Source of the DNA: Cantharellus purpuraceus
Lineage: Eukaryota; Basidiomycota; Agaricomycetes; Cantharellales; Hydnaceae
Direction of reading: 5' to 3'
NCBI GenBank assembly: GCA_025174535.1
Contig: JALBUN010000009.1
Coordinates: forward strand, 186,001-250,000
DNA length: 64,000 nucleotides
In this document: piece by piece, positions 53,431 through 64,000 of the stretch
Position numbering within the stretch: the first letter of the stretch is position 1
How the letters are laid out: each line of letters begins with the position of its first letter
Translations under genes and position numbers: made by a program
Notes under the pieces: generated by a model
What the model was told of the DNA's origin: nothing
What the model saw: the letters and a program-made list of their open reading frames with translations, nothing else
The model's database searches: none

Positions 53431-55808
53431 GCAGATTCGACCTGAAATCTCATGCACGTCAATCCCCCGCCACTCTGTCCTTCGTTGGCATTCCTGTCTT
53501 CAATGCCGTCGAGGGCGTAGACATCACCACAAGCAAGCACTGTCAGAACGTGAGTATTTTAAGCCATTTTCTCTACGCAACACTGATTGTCATGTAACAG
53601 AGACTACCAGCGTACTTTTTGTGCATCCCGGCCCTTGCTGCGGCTCCGCAGCCACGACTTCGCATGTCCCAACATCCTGTCTCCAATCGTGGACCCATAC
53701 TCGGACGGGATCCCGGAGAGAATGCGTGGTCTCCTCTACTGCACCACATCGCGGCGAGTCGTTAAGGGAGGCGTATGTCTCAGACCCCTGTATAGTCACA
53801 AGTACCGCCGATGTGCCCACGCCCGTCGCTCTCACTATGCGAGCCTTCCCGACCTTCATCTGCCTCCTGTCCAACAGTGTGCCACCCCCGTGGGGACAAG
53901 CACGGTTAGACAGTGAACCTTCCACTCTATACCTCCGTTTATACGATTTTCCTTCTTGTCTAGCTCTCCCAAACCTTCTGTCAGTGTCTCGACACAGAGG
54001 CTCCACCACTAGCACCCTCATGCACCTCCTCACCCTCCGCCCTTGCCTTCTCAACGCTCCCTCTAAGGTGTCTCCCGTGACACCCCTCGCATTTTCCTTC
54101 CCCTTAACCTTTACGGGTATCCTATCCATTCGTCTGACCTAGCTCATAGTTTGCCTTTGGGTCACTGCACCGGTGAGTCACAGCTGTGAATGGCGGGTCA
54201 TGGCAACAGAGCTGACTGGAACTCTTATGCAAGAGCATTGCATCAACTCCCGCACAGGAACGGCCGATCGTTCAGAGGTGTGCCATATACCACCATTGGT
54301 AGCGTCAGCATAGATCCAACGCACGCAGGTGAGCACTTCCTCGCGTGATCCATGCGGCGCTGACAGGCACCCAGCAGGACATCCTCGCCAACACCAGCGT
54401 TCCCCCTGTGGATCTGAACTGTTGATAGCTCCGCAGCATGACCCGTGCTCTACCACCCTGTTCCCAGGTGTGGGCCATACCAGGTCGCTATCCCGTGGCC
54501 TCCTTGTTGAGCGGCACCAGCACATCCTTGTGAGTGATTCCAACGGGAATATCCTCGCAGTAGCTGACTCGAAACCTGTCGCAAGCACAGCCAATGCAAA
54601 CAACCCTCGTCCCATGTATCCTCCTTGTCCTTCGCAACTTCCTTCACCTTTGGTGCAACACTCGTGAGAATCTGTTCCAGCTCTCTTTCATGATGATCAT
54701 GTCGATCTCAATTCCATACTGACCTAGCTCTCTTATGTAGTTGCCTCTGGGTGGCCTTGCCAGCCTTCCAGTTTATCAGTCGGAGCTGCGTGGCTGGTCG
54801 GGTTGCATGGCCTGCAACGTATTCCAACGGTTCTCACATCTGTTGCTGTTTATTCCATGTATTGACATTCGGCGCAGATACATCTTATTCATCAAGCTTT
54901 GTTCGTGACCTAGCTTCATTCCATCAATGGATCCATAACTACAACTACCGTCCTCCCGGGCTTCAGAAACCATACTCGAACAGTGTCACCTTTATGTCAT
55001 GGATAGGCATCCAACTGGACATTCCCTTCAACACCAGCACGTGTCTGAACAAGACCAGGACTTGCTGTGGCGCCAAGCCAGTCTGCACGATCTCTCGCAC
55101 AGTCCCAACCACGCATCCATAATAGCATCCAAGCCATATGTGCATCTGTGGTCGCCTGCTAGAGAAGTACCTGCATGTTGCGGTGAGTAGTCAGCAAGAC
55201 AGCATATGTCTCATGTCCACCCATCTCTAAGGTGTGTACAGTGTCAATGCTCCCAGGACGGGCAAAGCGACTGTCTTCCTACTCCCCAGTTCCAACCTGC
55301 TTCCATCCCCTGTAAATCTTCGACCTGGATTTGCAATAGAAGTATTACAGTACAGAGCCGTATTATTGTATATCGTACGCTGGACACAATTCGACGTGAT
55401 CTCTCAATTTTGTTTTTCCTCCCCTGTTCGGTTACTACTTAGACTCCTGTCCGTTGCAGCCAGACGCTAGCCTGTTTCTTCTTGCTTTTATGTGTGCCAC
55501 CGTTGGTCATGTTGCTGCCATTCACCATATACTGCTTGTGAAAACTCTACGCCCCTTCTCCATGTATGCATTCCTCACAGTAAAACGACCATCCCGGGGG
55601 GAAGGATAGAATACGAAAAGCACGCTAATGCGCCGAATAGCATACCACATATTACTCTAGAGGTGAAACAGGATGAATAGATAGCAAAGAGGTGAGGCAT
55701 AGAATTGGGTATGTCTAACATTACACAAAGAGTTATTCTACAAGATACCAAAAGAAAAGAAACGACCAATGGATGATCTTGAATGTAGAGTCGCGAATCC
55801 GACTAATC

Positions 55809-55924
55809 CATCACGGAGAAACCCAACTGCCCAGTCCCATCACGGAGAAACCCAACTGCCCAGCCCCATCACGGAGAAACCCAACTGCCCAGTCCCATCA
55901 CGGAGAAACCCAACTGCCCAGTCC
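55809..55924. repeat. 29-bp tandem repeat, four units
   Basis: Four consecutive units CATCACGGAGAAACCCAACT plus nine bases, with one substitution in the second. It lies at the 3' end of the minus-strand frame at 55869-56177; because 29 is not a multiple of three, repeat number sets the C-terminal frame. Confidence 0.95.
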
Positions 55925-56177
55925 CTGACGGCGACGGCGTATCAGACGTCTCCCGCCCCTCCGACCCCGTTCCCCCACTCTCCGGCCCACCACCGGGTGG
56001 AAAATACGCCTGCTGCTGAAACCATTGCGCCGCATAATTCGCATGTGCCTGCGCAGTCCGGTGTCTCCCGCCATGATATGGGTCCGTCGGAGACGTCGGT
56101 GTCGGAAGACCACGATGGTTCACCCCTGTCGGAAGCAACAGACTGTGCCCCTCCTCCGGAAGCAAACGACACCACAT
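55869..56177 (-). CDS. C-terminal coding fragment, Pro/Gln/Gly-rich
   Basis: Minus-strand frame with GLPTPTSPTDPYHGGRHRTA, AQAHANYAAQWFQQQAYFPP and a Gly/Ser/Thr-rich tail that ends in the 29-bp repeat (LGFSVMGLGSWVSP). The low-complexity AQW-x-QQ-x-Y composition resembles tails of RNA-binding or transcription proteins, but no domain is present. The start is unknown, and an alternative minus frame (55942-56361) overlaps. Equivalent sequence is missing from unit 2. Confidence 0.35.
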   Translation of the reverse strand: MWCRLLPEEGHSLLLPTGVNHRGLPTPTSPTDPYHGGRHRTAQAHANYAAQWFQQQAYFPPGGGPESGGTGSEGRETSDTPSPSGTGQLGFSVMGLGSWVSP

Positions 56178-58059
56178 GTGGTGGAAGTTCAGGCGGACTC
56201 ATCCCAAATCTCTGTCGCCTTGTGCGAATCTTGACATGAAACGAGACAACAGACTGACTTCTCTGCAGCATCGACGGAAGGCCCTGGGTTACTTTGTGAC
56301 TCCGAAAAGACGGGGCCACGGCACAGCGAACCCATTCGCGACCACTACTACCGGTCGCCACTGACCTCTCCTACCGAGCACACAAGGCGCTTGGAAGCTA
56401 TAATACAACTAGTCAAAAGCCGCGAATGACTTGGTGAGAAATGAAAACTCACCCTCCGGCTGTGGCCTTGGTGTTTTGGTGCTGGATCAGCAGAAAATGT
56501 TGATTAAGTTCAAGAGTGCGCTTGATACCGGGTGTCTACCCGGACACAGCTCTATCACTCTTAGGCTCAAGCAACGCATTGAGGGAAGGGGACCAGTGGG
56601 TGAAAGAGTGCCCCGCCCCGCAGACAGAAGTGAGTCGACGGATACTAGTATAGAGATAATCCCCACGGCTCCTGACCGCCCCACTTCATCAACTACAGAA
56701 CAGAACATGGCATCAACAATAAGAAGACAGTGTGCAAGATACAGACGCACGGGTGGTGCTGGTGGGCATGCGTCCACTCATTAGGGGTGGATTGGACGCG
56801 CAGCGAGGCATGGAGGCGACTAGCAGACAATAAGATGCCACTGAAGACAAACCTGCCTCTAATGACTGAGATGAATGGGAAACGGTGGGAGGATATTCAT
56901 GTTGAGCGACAATGGTGGAGAGAGGGTAGGACAGAGCAGACATGCAAGGGGAAGGAACGAGGAGAAATGTGACATATAAGTACTGCAGGAATCTGACACA
57001 GCCAACCACACAAATCTTCAACAACTATCCTATCCAAACTCCGCGGGGACGCCACAAGGCGGAGTTTCAAAGTTTGAGCATTCATCAGGACCCGATTGGG
57101 GTAGGTACTCGAGCCTCGAGGGCACGACCGAATGAAGGGCACCAGATATTCGAATGAAAATTTTACAATCGCCATATCTAGCCACAACTTAATCGAGAAC
57201 AATTGAATGTGACATCAGGGTGTGACGCATCCACTCCACTTTCTAGAGACTACGAGTTCGGATGGCCACAGTAGGGGGTCACGGCGTCAGAAGTGCTCCT
57301 AAATTGTGTAACTAAGATGGTATCCCATTTGTGTCTGTGTATATTTGAGACTGACAGCTAACCTGACCCTGAATGTCAGGCGGAACGGTTTCACAACAAT
57401 GCCTTTCCGGCGTTCTTCGCAGCCGAAACCCCCGGAGAAGAGAGTCTTCTCCTGAGAAATCCAGAGTCCCATTGTTGTGATGAACCGGGAAACGTTCCGA
57501 GGCGGTTGTCGTGGGCGGAGCATCGCCTCTTTGGACGCGATATTGGGGTCAGAATCAGTAGAGACCCATGGAGAGGGATTCCCACAATATCAGTGGAATT
57601 AGAAGTTCTTGACAAGATTAATATCTCGAGCTGACAGCTCTACCTCGCAGTGCGCTTCGCAGCCAACACTTATGGTGCAGCCGAACCAAGTTCTGAACCC
57701 CACATGTTCTCTGTTATCACCTCAGATCTATTGTTGATTCCCAGGACACACGCGTGATCTGTCAGCCTATTATCAGCCTTTGTGCCATAAGCAGTTAATT
57801 CTGCAGAAATTTGCTTTCAAAGAGTCTTGTTTGCTCGGCACATGATTCATCCGAGAAGCGGCTCAATCAGTCTTCAATACTCTGTATTGTATCACTTCAC
57901 ATGCACAACCGATGTTGGACAACAATGATCATCGATCATGGATGTCGTTTCAGGTGCTTCCAGATCGATTTTTCTCCGCTCTAAACAAAGGACCAGACTC
58001 TCTGGCGCTCCGCTCATACCCCTGGTGTCGACACACCCCACAGATGCAAACCCAGGCCC

Positions 58060-58690
58060 ACCAAGTCCCACCACCAGCTCCATCATTCTCGCCAGCTCAC
58101 AACGGCCCCCCGCCTTCCTACGCCCTCTCTCGATCGTCCCCTCGAATTTCTTATCCAAGTCCATCGTTTTTTTTCCTGCTTCCCATCGATGTGCCCATCC
58201 TCTCCGGCTGCCTGCCCCTGGATCACTGCATCTGTGCGTCACGGCAGTGAGTGGCGAGCGAAGGGGACAGATTCGACCTGCAATCTCATGCACGTCAACC
58301 TCGCCACCTCACAACGGCCCCCCGCCTACGCCCTCTCTCAATCGTCCCTCGAATTTTTTCCCCAAGTCCCGTCGAATTTTTCCCTGAGTCCCATCGATGT
58401 GCCCATCCTCTCCGGCCGCCTCCCCCTGGATCGCTGCATCTGCGCGTAACGGAAGTGAGTAGCGAGCGAGGGGAGCAGATTCGACCTGCAATCTCATGCA
58501 CGTCAACTTCGCCACCTCACAACGGCCCCCCGCCTTGCTAGGCCCTCTCTCGATCGTCCCCTCGAATTTCTTCCCCAAGTCCGTCGAATCCTTCCCTGCG
58601 TCCCATCGATGTTCCCATCCTCCCCGGCTGCCTCCCCCTGGGCCGCTGCATCTGCGCGTCATGGCAGTGAGTAGCGAGTGAGGGGAGTAG
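58060..58690. repeat. 210-bp tandem repeat, three units (unit 3)
   Basis: Three units with period 208-212 bp, each containing CTCACAACGGCCCCCCGCCT, CCCATCGATGTGCCCATCCT or similar, GTGAGTRGCGAG and a CAGATTCGACCTG boundary near 58268, 58476 and 58688. Each unit holds a splice-donor-like GTGAGT followed by CAG. Confidence 0.9.
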
Positions 58691-58725
58691 ATTCGACCTG
58701 CAATCTCATGCACGTCAACCCCTCC

Positions 58726-58952
58726 GCTACTCTGTCCTTCGTTGGCATTCCTGTCTTCAATGCCGTCAAGGGCGTGGACATCACCACAAGCAAGCACCGT
58801 TCGAACGTGGGTATTTTAAGCCATTTTCTCTGCCCGGCACTGATTTTCATGTAACAGGTCGAGGGCGTGGACATCACCATAAGCAAGCACTGTCAGAATG
58901 TGGGTATTTCAAGCCATTTTCTCCGTGCGGCACTGATTGTTCATGTAACAGG
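58726..58952 (+). pseudogene. Duplicated exon-like segment
   Basis: Plus-strand coding-like stretch ATLSFVGIPVFNAVKGVDIT, then TSKHRSN, a GTGGGT..ACAG intron of about 50 nt, then VEGVDITISKHCQN, another intron of the same kind, then DAIFRTSVPFVH. The second exon-plus-intron repeats the end of the first. Unit 2 has only one copy (53462-53600). The gene is not recognised, and unit 3 has a downstream stop (GGAGTGA near 59072). Confidence 0.4.
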
Positions 58953-59408
58953 ACGCCATCTTCCGTACCAGCGTACCTTTTGTACATCCTAGCTGCGGCT
59001 CCGCAGCTGCGACTTCACATGTCCCAACATCCTGTCTCCAATCGTGGACCCGTACTCGGACGGGATCCTGGAGTGAATGCGTGGTCTCCTCTACTGCACC
59101 GTGTCGCGGCGAGTCGTTAAGGGAGGCGTATGTCCCAGGCCTGTGTATAATCACAAGTACGACCAATGTGTCCACGCCCGTCGCTCTCACTACGCGAGCC
59201 TTCCCGACCTTCATCTGCCTCCAGGCATGCTCCTGTCCAGATGTGCCAGCCCCGTGGGGACAAGCACGGTTAGAAAGTGAACCCACTACTCTATACCTCC
59301 GTTTATACGATTTTTTTCCTTGTCTAGCTCTCCCGACCTTCTGTCAGTGTCTCGACACCATGCGTCATACTCACCTCTTTTATTCTCGACTACCACGTTC
59401 CTGTGTCA

Positions 59409-60350
59409 CCCATCACCCATTCACGAGCTCTGAGATAGGCAAGATGACACGCTCAGCAACACCAGCGTTTCTCGCGCAGATTATTGGAATGCTGATTCGG
59501 CTCTGCAGTTTTCAGCATCTCTAAACACTGCTCGCTTTTCTAGGCTGTCATTGTGGTTCCAGCACTTCTCCAATGCAACACAGGGTTCGAAGACTACTAC
59601 CTCCGTCTCGAATGAACCAACATCACGCGTGGGCAAAGGTACATTGCGTCTGATAAACTCAGAATTCATCCACAAAAGGAGCTACGCTGACGTAGATTGC
59701 AGTATCATCGGAAGAAGGTACAGGTTACTATGAGAGAAGACAGTCAAATGATTGATGAGAGCGAAGCTATTGAATCGACATCCCAAGAGCTACACTGAGG
59801 ATAAATATGGAATTTCTCGTGTTTTTCCGCTGAATCAGTCACCCATACAAGGGCAGACGTGGTGAATTTTTGCGGTTCCTTCTTCTCGGGTTGTCTGTCT
59901 GATGAGACCTCTAGATACCCGCCTCCATGTGCTGCGAGCAAGCAAGCACCCCAGAGTTGTCACTCAGTGAAACATTACCATCTCGTTGAAAACAAGTGTT
60001 AAGTCCATTGTGGATGTAGAGCAGCGATACTATTCCTATAATTGCTACCCTGCAGAGCACTTGGCGTAAGGTAGGGGGTTATTGTAACCAGTGGTTTGTG
60101 TCTATACTTATAATAAACGCTTTCAGATTTCGTTGTCTACTCAGCAAGATTGCATGGGTGAGAAGCTACTAGATTGAGTGCTGAATACAATGTCAAGAGT
60201 GTTGCCGTGACAAGTCAAACCCTGCCTCTAACATGATCCTGCCTGCGTCTTTGGTGTTGCCATCAATTCTTTCCATGGTCACTACATCAACATCACTCGC
60301 GAGACTTGGAGACCTGATACTGTCGAGACCTCTGAGTTGGGGTGCTACAA
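59409..60350. repeat. Segment S, copy 2
   Basis: Direct copy of 41486-42390. Stops and indels break the plus frame seen in copy 1. On the minus strand, 60193-60414 is open (RDATIVAPQLRGLDSIRSPS, then SDVDVVTMERIDGNTK), a better preserved version of the tail seen in copy 1. Confidence 0.75.
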
Positions 60351-60507
60351 TCGTGGCGTCTCGTGCTAAATATTCGAATTTGCCTACAGTATTCTGCATG
60401 GACACGGTTCCCATTGTCTATTCATGATGCTGTATTACAGATCGTACATATGCAGAGCCGTTCTTGGTGCTATGCGTACCCACTAAATGTAACGACGACG
60501 CTGTATA

Positions 60508-60753
60508 TCAGTCTTTCCTGACGGAAATAGAAACCATTAGTGCAACCTTCAACTTCGACGTCCCATCGGCAGTAGTGTTGACGTGATCTACGACCAAGTT
60601 GTTTCTCTTGATGTAAGGCTTCGCACCTAGACGCATGCGATATATCTTCACTGTGGGGAGTGGAATCACTGAAACTCGTGGTACGAACCACTGAAATTTC
60701 AATGGGTGAATCACTTCATTCGGGGAAAAACACTGAAATTCAGTGGTAAACAT
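60508..60753 (-). CDS. Small hypothetical frame, 81 aa
   Basis: Minus-strand ATG frame starting MFTTEFQCFSPNEVIHPLKF and ending in TGA. No known domain. It may be an exon of the gene whose fragment lies at 60829-61101, since a GT donor-like site lies between them. Confidence 0.25.
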   Translation of the reverse strand: MFTTEFQCFSPNEVIHPLKFQWFVPRVSVIPLPTVKIYRMRLGAKPYIKRNNLVVDHVNTTADGTSKLKVALMVSISVRKD

Positions 60754-60828
60754 ACGGAGGCCATTTTAGTAGGAAAGTGTTCATACCTGTGAGTGCGTTT
60801 CAGGGGTGTGGCCATGAGGATTCAGTGA

Positions 60829-61101
60829 GCAGGGACGGGATCTCAATGTTCACACTGTGATCTCCAGGAGTAGAATCATGTAGATTCAAAAGATTATCAA
60901 CATCATAGTCAATTGGCACCATGAACCCATCCGCAGATGCAGCCTCCCCGCCCACACCACCTCTGGAATCCCCTAATCCACCTCCCCCCTACTCCACTCG
61001 ACCACAGGTTGATTTAGCGAGTCAGGAAGTGATGTCAGCTGCTGTCTCAGATCAAGTTGATACATTATTGTCCGGCTGATATTAGTATGCCCTTGAGGCT
61101 C
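60829..61101 (-). pseudogene. Coding fragment with frameshift in a G run
   Basis: Minus strand: TSLPDSLNQPVVEWSR, then a run of six Gs near 60985 where the frame must shift by one, then GDSRGGVGGEAASADGF and MVPIDYDVDNLLNLHDSTPG, ending SSWPHP before TGA. It is interrupted at 61102 by a solo LTR-A; beyond the LTR the minus strand continues with a stretch ending VVWVQGA. Family unknown. Confidence 0.4.
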
Positions 61102-62529
61102 TGTATGGGAACTGGTTTTCCCTTAAAAGATCTTGTTTAAAGTCCTGAAACTATACAATTTCGCTTCATGGACTTAAAATATCAGCATATATGTGCTGCT
61201 TTCTCTTGATTCAGGGCCATTCAAATATTCTCTATTTTTTCATATTTTTTTGGGAATTTTCCATGCAGAAATGAGTCTACAAACTTATTGTTCTGCTGGG
61301 CAAAGTTTTGGGACCCACATGGACCCACAAACCTTCGCAGATGTCAGCAGCCCCAAAGTCAGCAGGAGTCACCCGGACTACTGACTCATTTTCAATCACA
61401 TGACTCATTTCAATCTCTGACTCAATCTGGTCACCACTGCCAGTAAATGCTCAATATCTTCACAACCACTGCACTTCCTGACTCCATTTTCAGTGGAGAG
61501 CTCAATAGAGGCTGTGCCTACCCATAGCTGTGCTGATCAGCCCAGGAAACGAAGTATTGTCCAAGTTATTTGAGTAATGGTGACTCATGCAATGACTCCT
61601 GCCATGACTCATACCATGACTCCTGTGATTACTCATACTATGACTCCTGCTCTGAGTCACACTATGACTCCATCCATGACTCATGCCATGAGTCAGAGCA
61701 AATCCAAGCAGCTCATTGGCTAGGAAACTTCCACCCCCTTCTCACATATTCCACTAGCTTCCAGTAGTTTCCATCTATTAATAGGTAGAAGTTTCCAGTA
61801 GTATTAGTCAGCTCCTGTAAATACAATATAAAAGGAGCCCATTCTGCCTCTGAATAAATAACCATTTCTACCCCATCATTTGCACATCAGTGTGACTAGA
61901 GTGACATACAGTGTCATCCTCTATACCTCAGTAACTGTTGATTGTCTAGTTCAAGGGTCGCTTACAGTTGTGTAACAGTATTCGATTGCACTCAAAGTAG
62001 TGATTGTCCTGCTTTGGGCGTGAGTGTAGTATCTGCCTCACGTGACTACGAATCTACAGGGTGAGATTGTCTGTCAATAGTCCTGCAATTAGTGCTCTTG
62101 TTTAAGTTACTAGTGTGTACTGCCTTTGCAGAGCATTAGGATCTTGAACTCGTGTGAAGCAGTTGCTAGACTACTTCACACATTGCTGTTACCCGCTTCA
62201 GAGTGTCACTGGTTGGACGGTTGGATTCATCCACCTACTTCCTCTAGCCTTTAAGTGCATTCCCCTCTTTTTGGAATATCTGGACCCCTAAGCGTCCGTG
62301 AACTCTAGACTCTGGAAGTCTTATTCATTCCCTACTGCTAAGAAATGTATTACCTTCCTGCGTATTGTCTGCATTGACCATTACAACAGATTGTAACCAA
62401 AGTACAAACGTTAAATTGTTTCTGGAGTTGTGCTGCAGTAGGATTTGATATTCTTCTCAGCTGTTCATTCACGGAATTGTGGTGATTTAGAGTTTGCCCT
62501 AACACCATAATTTTGCGGGTTCCAAAACA
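61102..62529 (+). mobile_element. Solo LTR-A with TSD ggctc
   Basis: Complete LTR of 1428 bp with ggctc at 61097-61101 and 62530-62534. The bZIP array has 10 units. It is the only dated LTR-A outside the transposon nest. Confidence 0.95.
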
Positions 62530-62914
62530 GGCTCCCTGGACCCACACTACCTCAAACTTATTTCCCCATGATCCAACAGGCTCTGCATGAGCCCATAGGA
62601 CCCAGGAGTGTACCCAAGAGCCTGTATGCATATGTATGTAGCATAAGTAACAAATGCAGATGAATATGCTTGCCAATATTTTGTCATTATCAAGAAGATA
62701 GAAACAGAAGTTTGGAATAAACTTAGTCAATATACTAACTGCTGTAACATACAGGAAATAGCTTTTACAAGTATTTTGTGAATTGAATAAAAAACTACAT
62801 TGAGAAATGTAACTCAATCCTGGGTGAACAATAAGATGAATCAGAGCTCAGAGTCTGAGTCAGAATCAAATATTACTCAATACAAAAGATGAGGTTATTA
62901 TACTGTACATGTAT
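62530..62914. other. Continuation of the LTR target, decayed
   Basis: Low-CpG sequence with a minus-strand open stretch (62530-62817) of no recognisable family. Before the LTR insertion it was contiguous with the fragment ending at 61101. Confidence 0.3.
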
Positions 62915-63120
62915 AATCAATTACTCCAGTGATGGGATCTCTGAGACTGATGGACAACAGGGAAGGGTGTCTGAGTCCAATGGGGATGGATGGGCAGAAT
63001 GATGGGTGTGATTGGTGCAGACTTCAGAGATTGGATCAGGACCCATATGGAATGTATATTTCATTTTCAAGGAGATCTGGAGGGAGATCTCATTATGAAT
63101 ATGGCTGTAACAGAAGGTGA
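62915..63120 (-). mobile_element. LTR-B-like fragment
   Basis: Matches LTR-B in minus orientation: ATTACTCCAGTGATGGGATC and GTCTGAGTCCAATGGGGATG parallel 22480-22545. Strongly decayed and CpG-poor. Confidence 0.55.
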
Positions 63121-63605
63121 GTGGAATATGATTTCATAACAAGGCCTAACAGTGTAACAGTCTTGCAGGAAGTTACAATCTTGACACAGAGCATCCTCAG
63201 GGATCTAGAGATAAATTCAAATCATAACACTTCCATCTATCTCAGCTGGAGCTGTACCTTAGGAGTGAAAGTATTTCTGAATGAGGGTGGAAAGATAGCA
63301 AATATTGTATAGCAAGATGTATTACTTAGATCTACCTGCCTGTGTCTAGAGTATAAGACATGACATAGATACATTTTTAAAACTGAAATTTATATACAGC
63401 TAAGTATATGCAGGGCCTACCTAGCTGGATTCCGGTAGGAGGTCAACACAAGCGCACGCAATAAAATAACTTGTGGCAGTCGCGTGTTCCATACGAGCGA
63501 AGATGCCCTGTTGTTCTAAATGTTGAAATCAATCATAGTGAGAGACGCACGTGCACATAGTCACGTGAGTACAAAGGATAAGGAATGTTTTGGCAGAGTT
63601 TTTAA
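63121..63605. other. No gene recognised
   Basis: Mixed sequence; CpG reappears from about 63430. Two CACGTG E-box hexamers lie near 63549 and 63562. Nothing else can be supported. Confidence 0.3.
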
Positions 63606-63615
63606 TTTTTCCCTC

Positions 63616-63743
63616 AGTTGTCTATCTAACAACTGAGGTGAGGATCAATCGCTCTTAATAATGTTTTTGTATCATTACTTACAATAAAATGTAGCCTCAC
63701 ATAGTACAGGTAATATATACTCAGTTGTCTTTCTAACAACTGC
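63616..63743. repeat. Repeated short hairpin
   Basis: CAGTTGT-x7-ACAACTG occurs twice, near 63616-63637 and 63722-63743, each a 7-bp stem with a 7-nt loop. Each is followed by a CCTCACATAGTACAG or CCTGACATAGTACAG element. Function unknown. Confidence 0.6.
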
Positions 63744-64000
63744 GCCTGACATAGTACAGATCTCTATACTAAAACCGAGCACAATACTGAGAAGATGTCT
63801 TAGAAAGAAATGAAACTGTGTACAGTTGATCAGTAAATAAGAATGTTTCACGGAATATCCTCTTACGTGGCCGTAGTACTTGGCTCAACAGATTGAAGTT
63901 TGTGCTGCGTTTTCAGTTGAAGACCCAGCAGACATTGGTTAGGGATATCTCTGGATGATTATTTTGACGTCGATAATAGATGATCCGCCAGTACACTGAA

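Larger units (their letters stand above)
50340..55560. repeat. Segmental duplication unit 2
   Basis: Blocks X2 (50340-50640), palindrome (50789-51592), T2 (about 51670-52310), U2 (about 52310-53560), W2 (about 53560-53980), V2 (about 53980-55230), Y2 (about 55230-55560). U2 and W2 are nearly identical to unit 3, at an offset of 4833 bp around 52751/57584; V2 is nearly identical to V1. Coding-like fragments include ILSPIVDPYSDGIPERMRGL near 53675-53730 on the plus strand. Confidence 0.75.
55561..60350. repeat. Segmental duplication unit 3
   Basis: Blocks X3 (about 55570-55800), T3 (about 56480-57170), U3 (about 57170-58730), W3 (about 58730-59350), and then segment S2 (59409-60350) in place of V. 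It is very close to unit 2 over U and W. Confidence 0.75.

Noticed and set aside
35637..62529. LTR-A copies at 35637-37089 and 61102-62529 as the two LTRs of one element
   Set aside because: Each has its own perfect but different TSD (gacag, ggctc), and host genes lie between them.

Overview
The window reads as basidiomycete (Agaricomycete-type) genomic DNA. The two host genes that can be fully modelled are split by introns of about 53-57 nt with GT..AG ends, and the left 37 kb is a nest of Ty3/gypsy chromovirus-type LTR retrotransposons. No rRNA, tRNA or CRISPR array was seen.

1-37 kb, transposon nest. An old chromovirus on the minus strand (element B, about 2.5-22.8 kb) has been cut into pieces by younger insertions of family A. 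One A copy is full length (5538-17236) with both LTRs, a ccgct target-site duplication (TSD), an uninterrupted gag-pol frame and a second gene (ORF2) between pol and the 3' LTR. The other dated A copies are solo LTRs with perfect 5-bp TSDs: 655-2108, 18400-20013, 20267-21720, 35637-37089 and 61102-62529. Between 22.8 and 35.5 kb lie older, mostly CpG-depleted relics: two further B-like elements in opposite orientations, LTRs of a sister family (C), a fragment of a second ORF2-bearing element (A2) with a different LTR (E), a Ulp1-like peptidase relic, and three copies of a roughly 565-bp TIR transposon (MITE) with 3-bp TSDs. A Ty1/copia gag fragment closes the nest.

37.4-41.3 kb, host genes, all on the minus strand: a decayed gene of unknown function, an intact eight-exon enoyl-CoA hydratase/isomerase (38528-39724) and an intact five-exon short-chain dehydrogenase (40040-41208).

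41.4-60.4 kb, a segmentally duplicated region. Three tandem units of roughly 5-7 kb (X-T-U-W-V-Y order) are bounded by two direct copies of a roughly 0.9-kb segment S. They carry fragments of unrecognised spliced genes, several tandem repeats and a palindrome with 399-bp arms. The 60.4-64 kb end holds a frameshifted coding fragment, one more solo LTR-A and decayed repeat DNA.

The most novel items are the conserved ORF2 between pol and the 3' LTR, shared by two elements with unrelated LTRs; a 12-bp array of bZIP (Gcn4/AP-1) sites in the LTR-A promoter whose copy number changes by 24-bp dimers; and a Zn2Cys6-like ORF lying antisense downstream of the element B pol gene.
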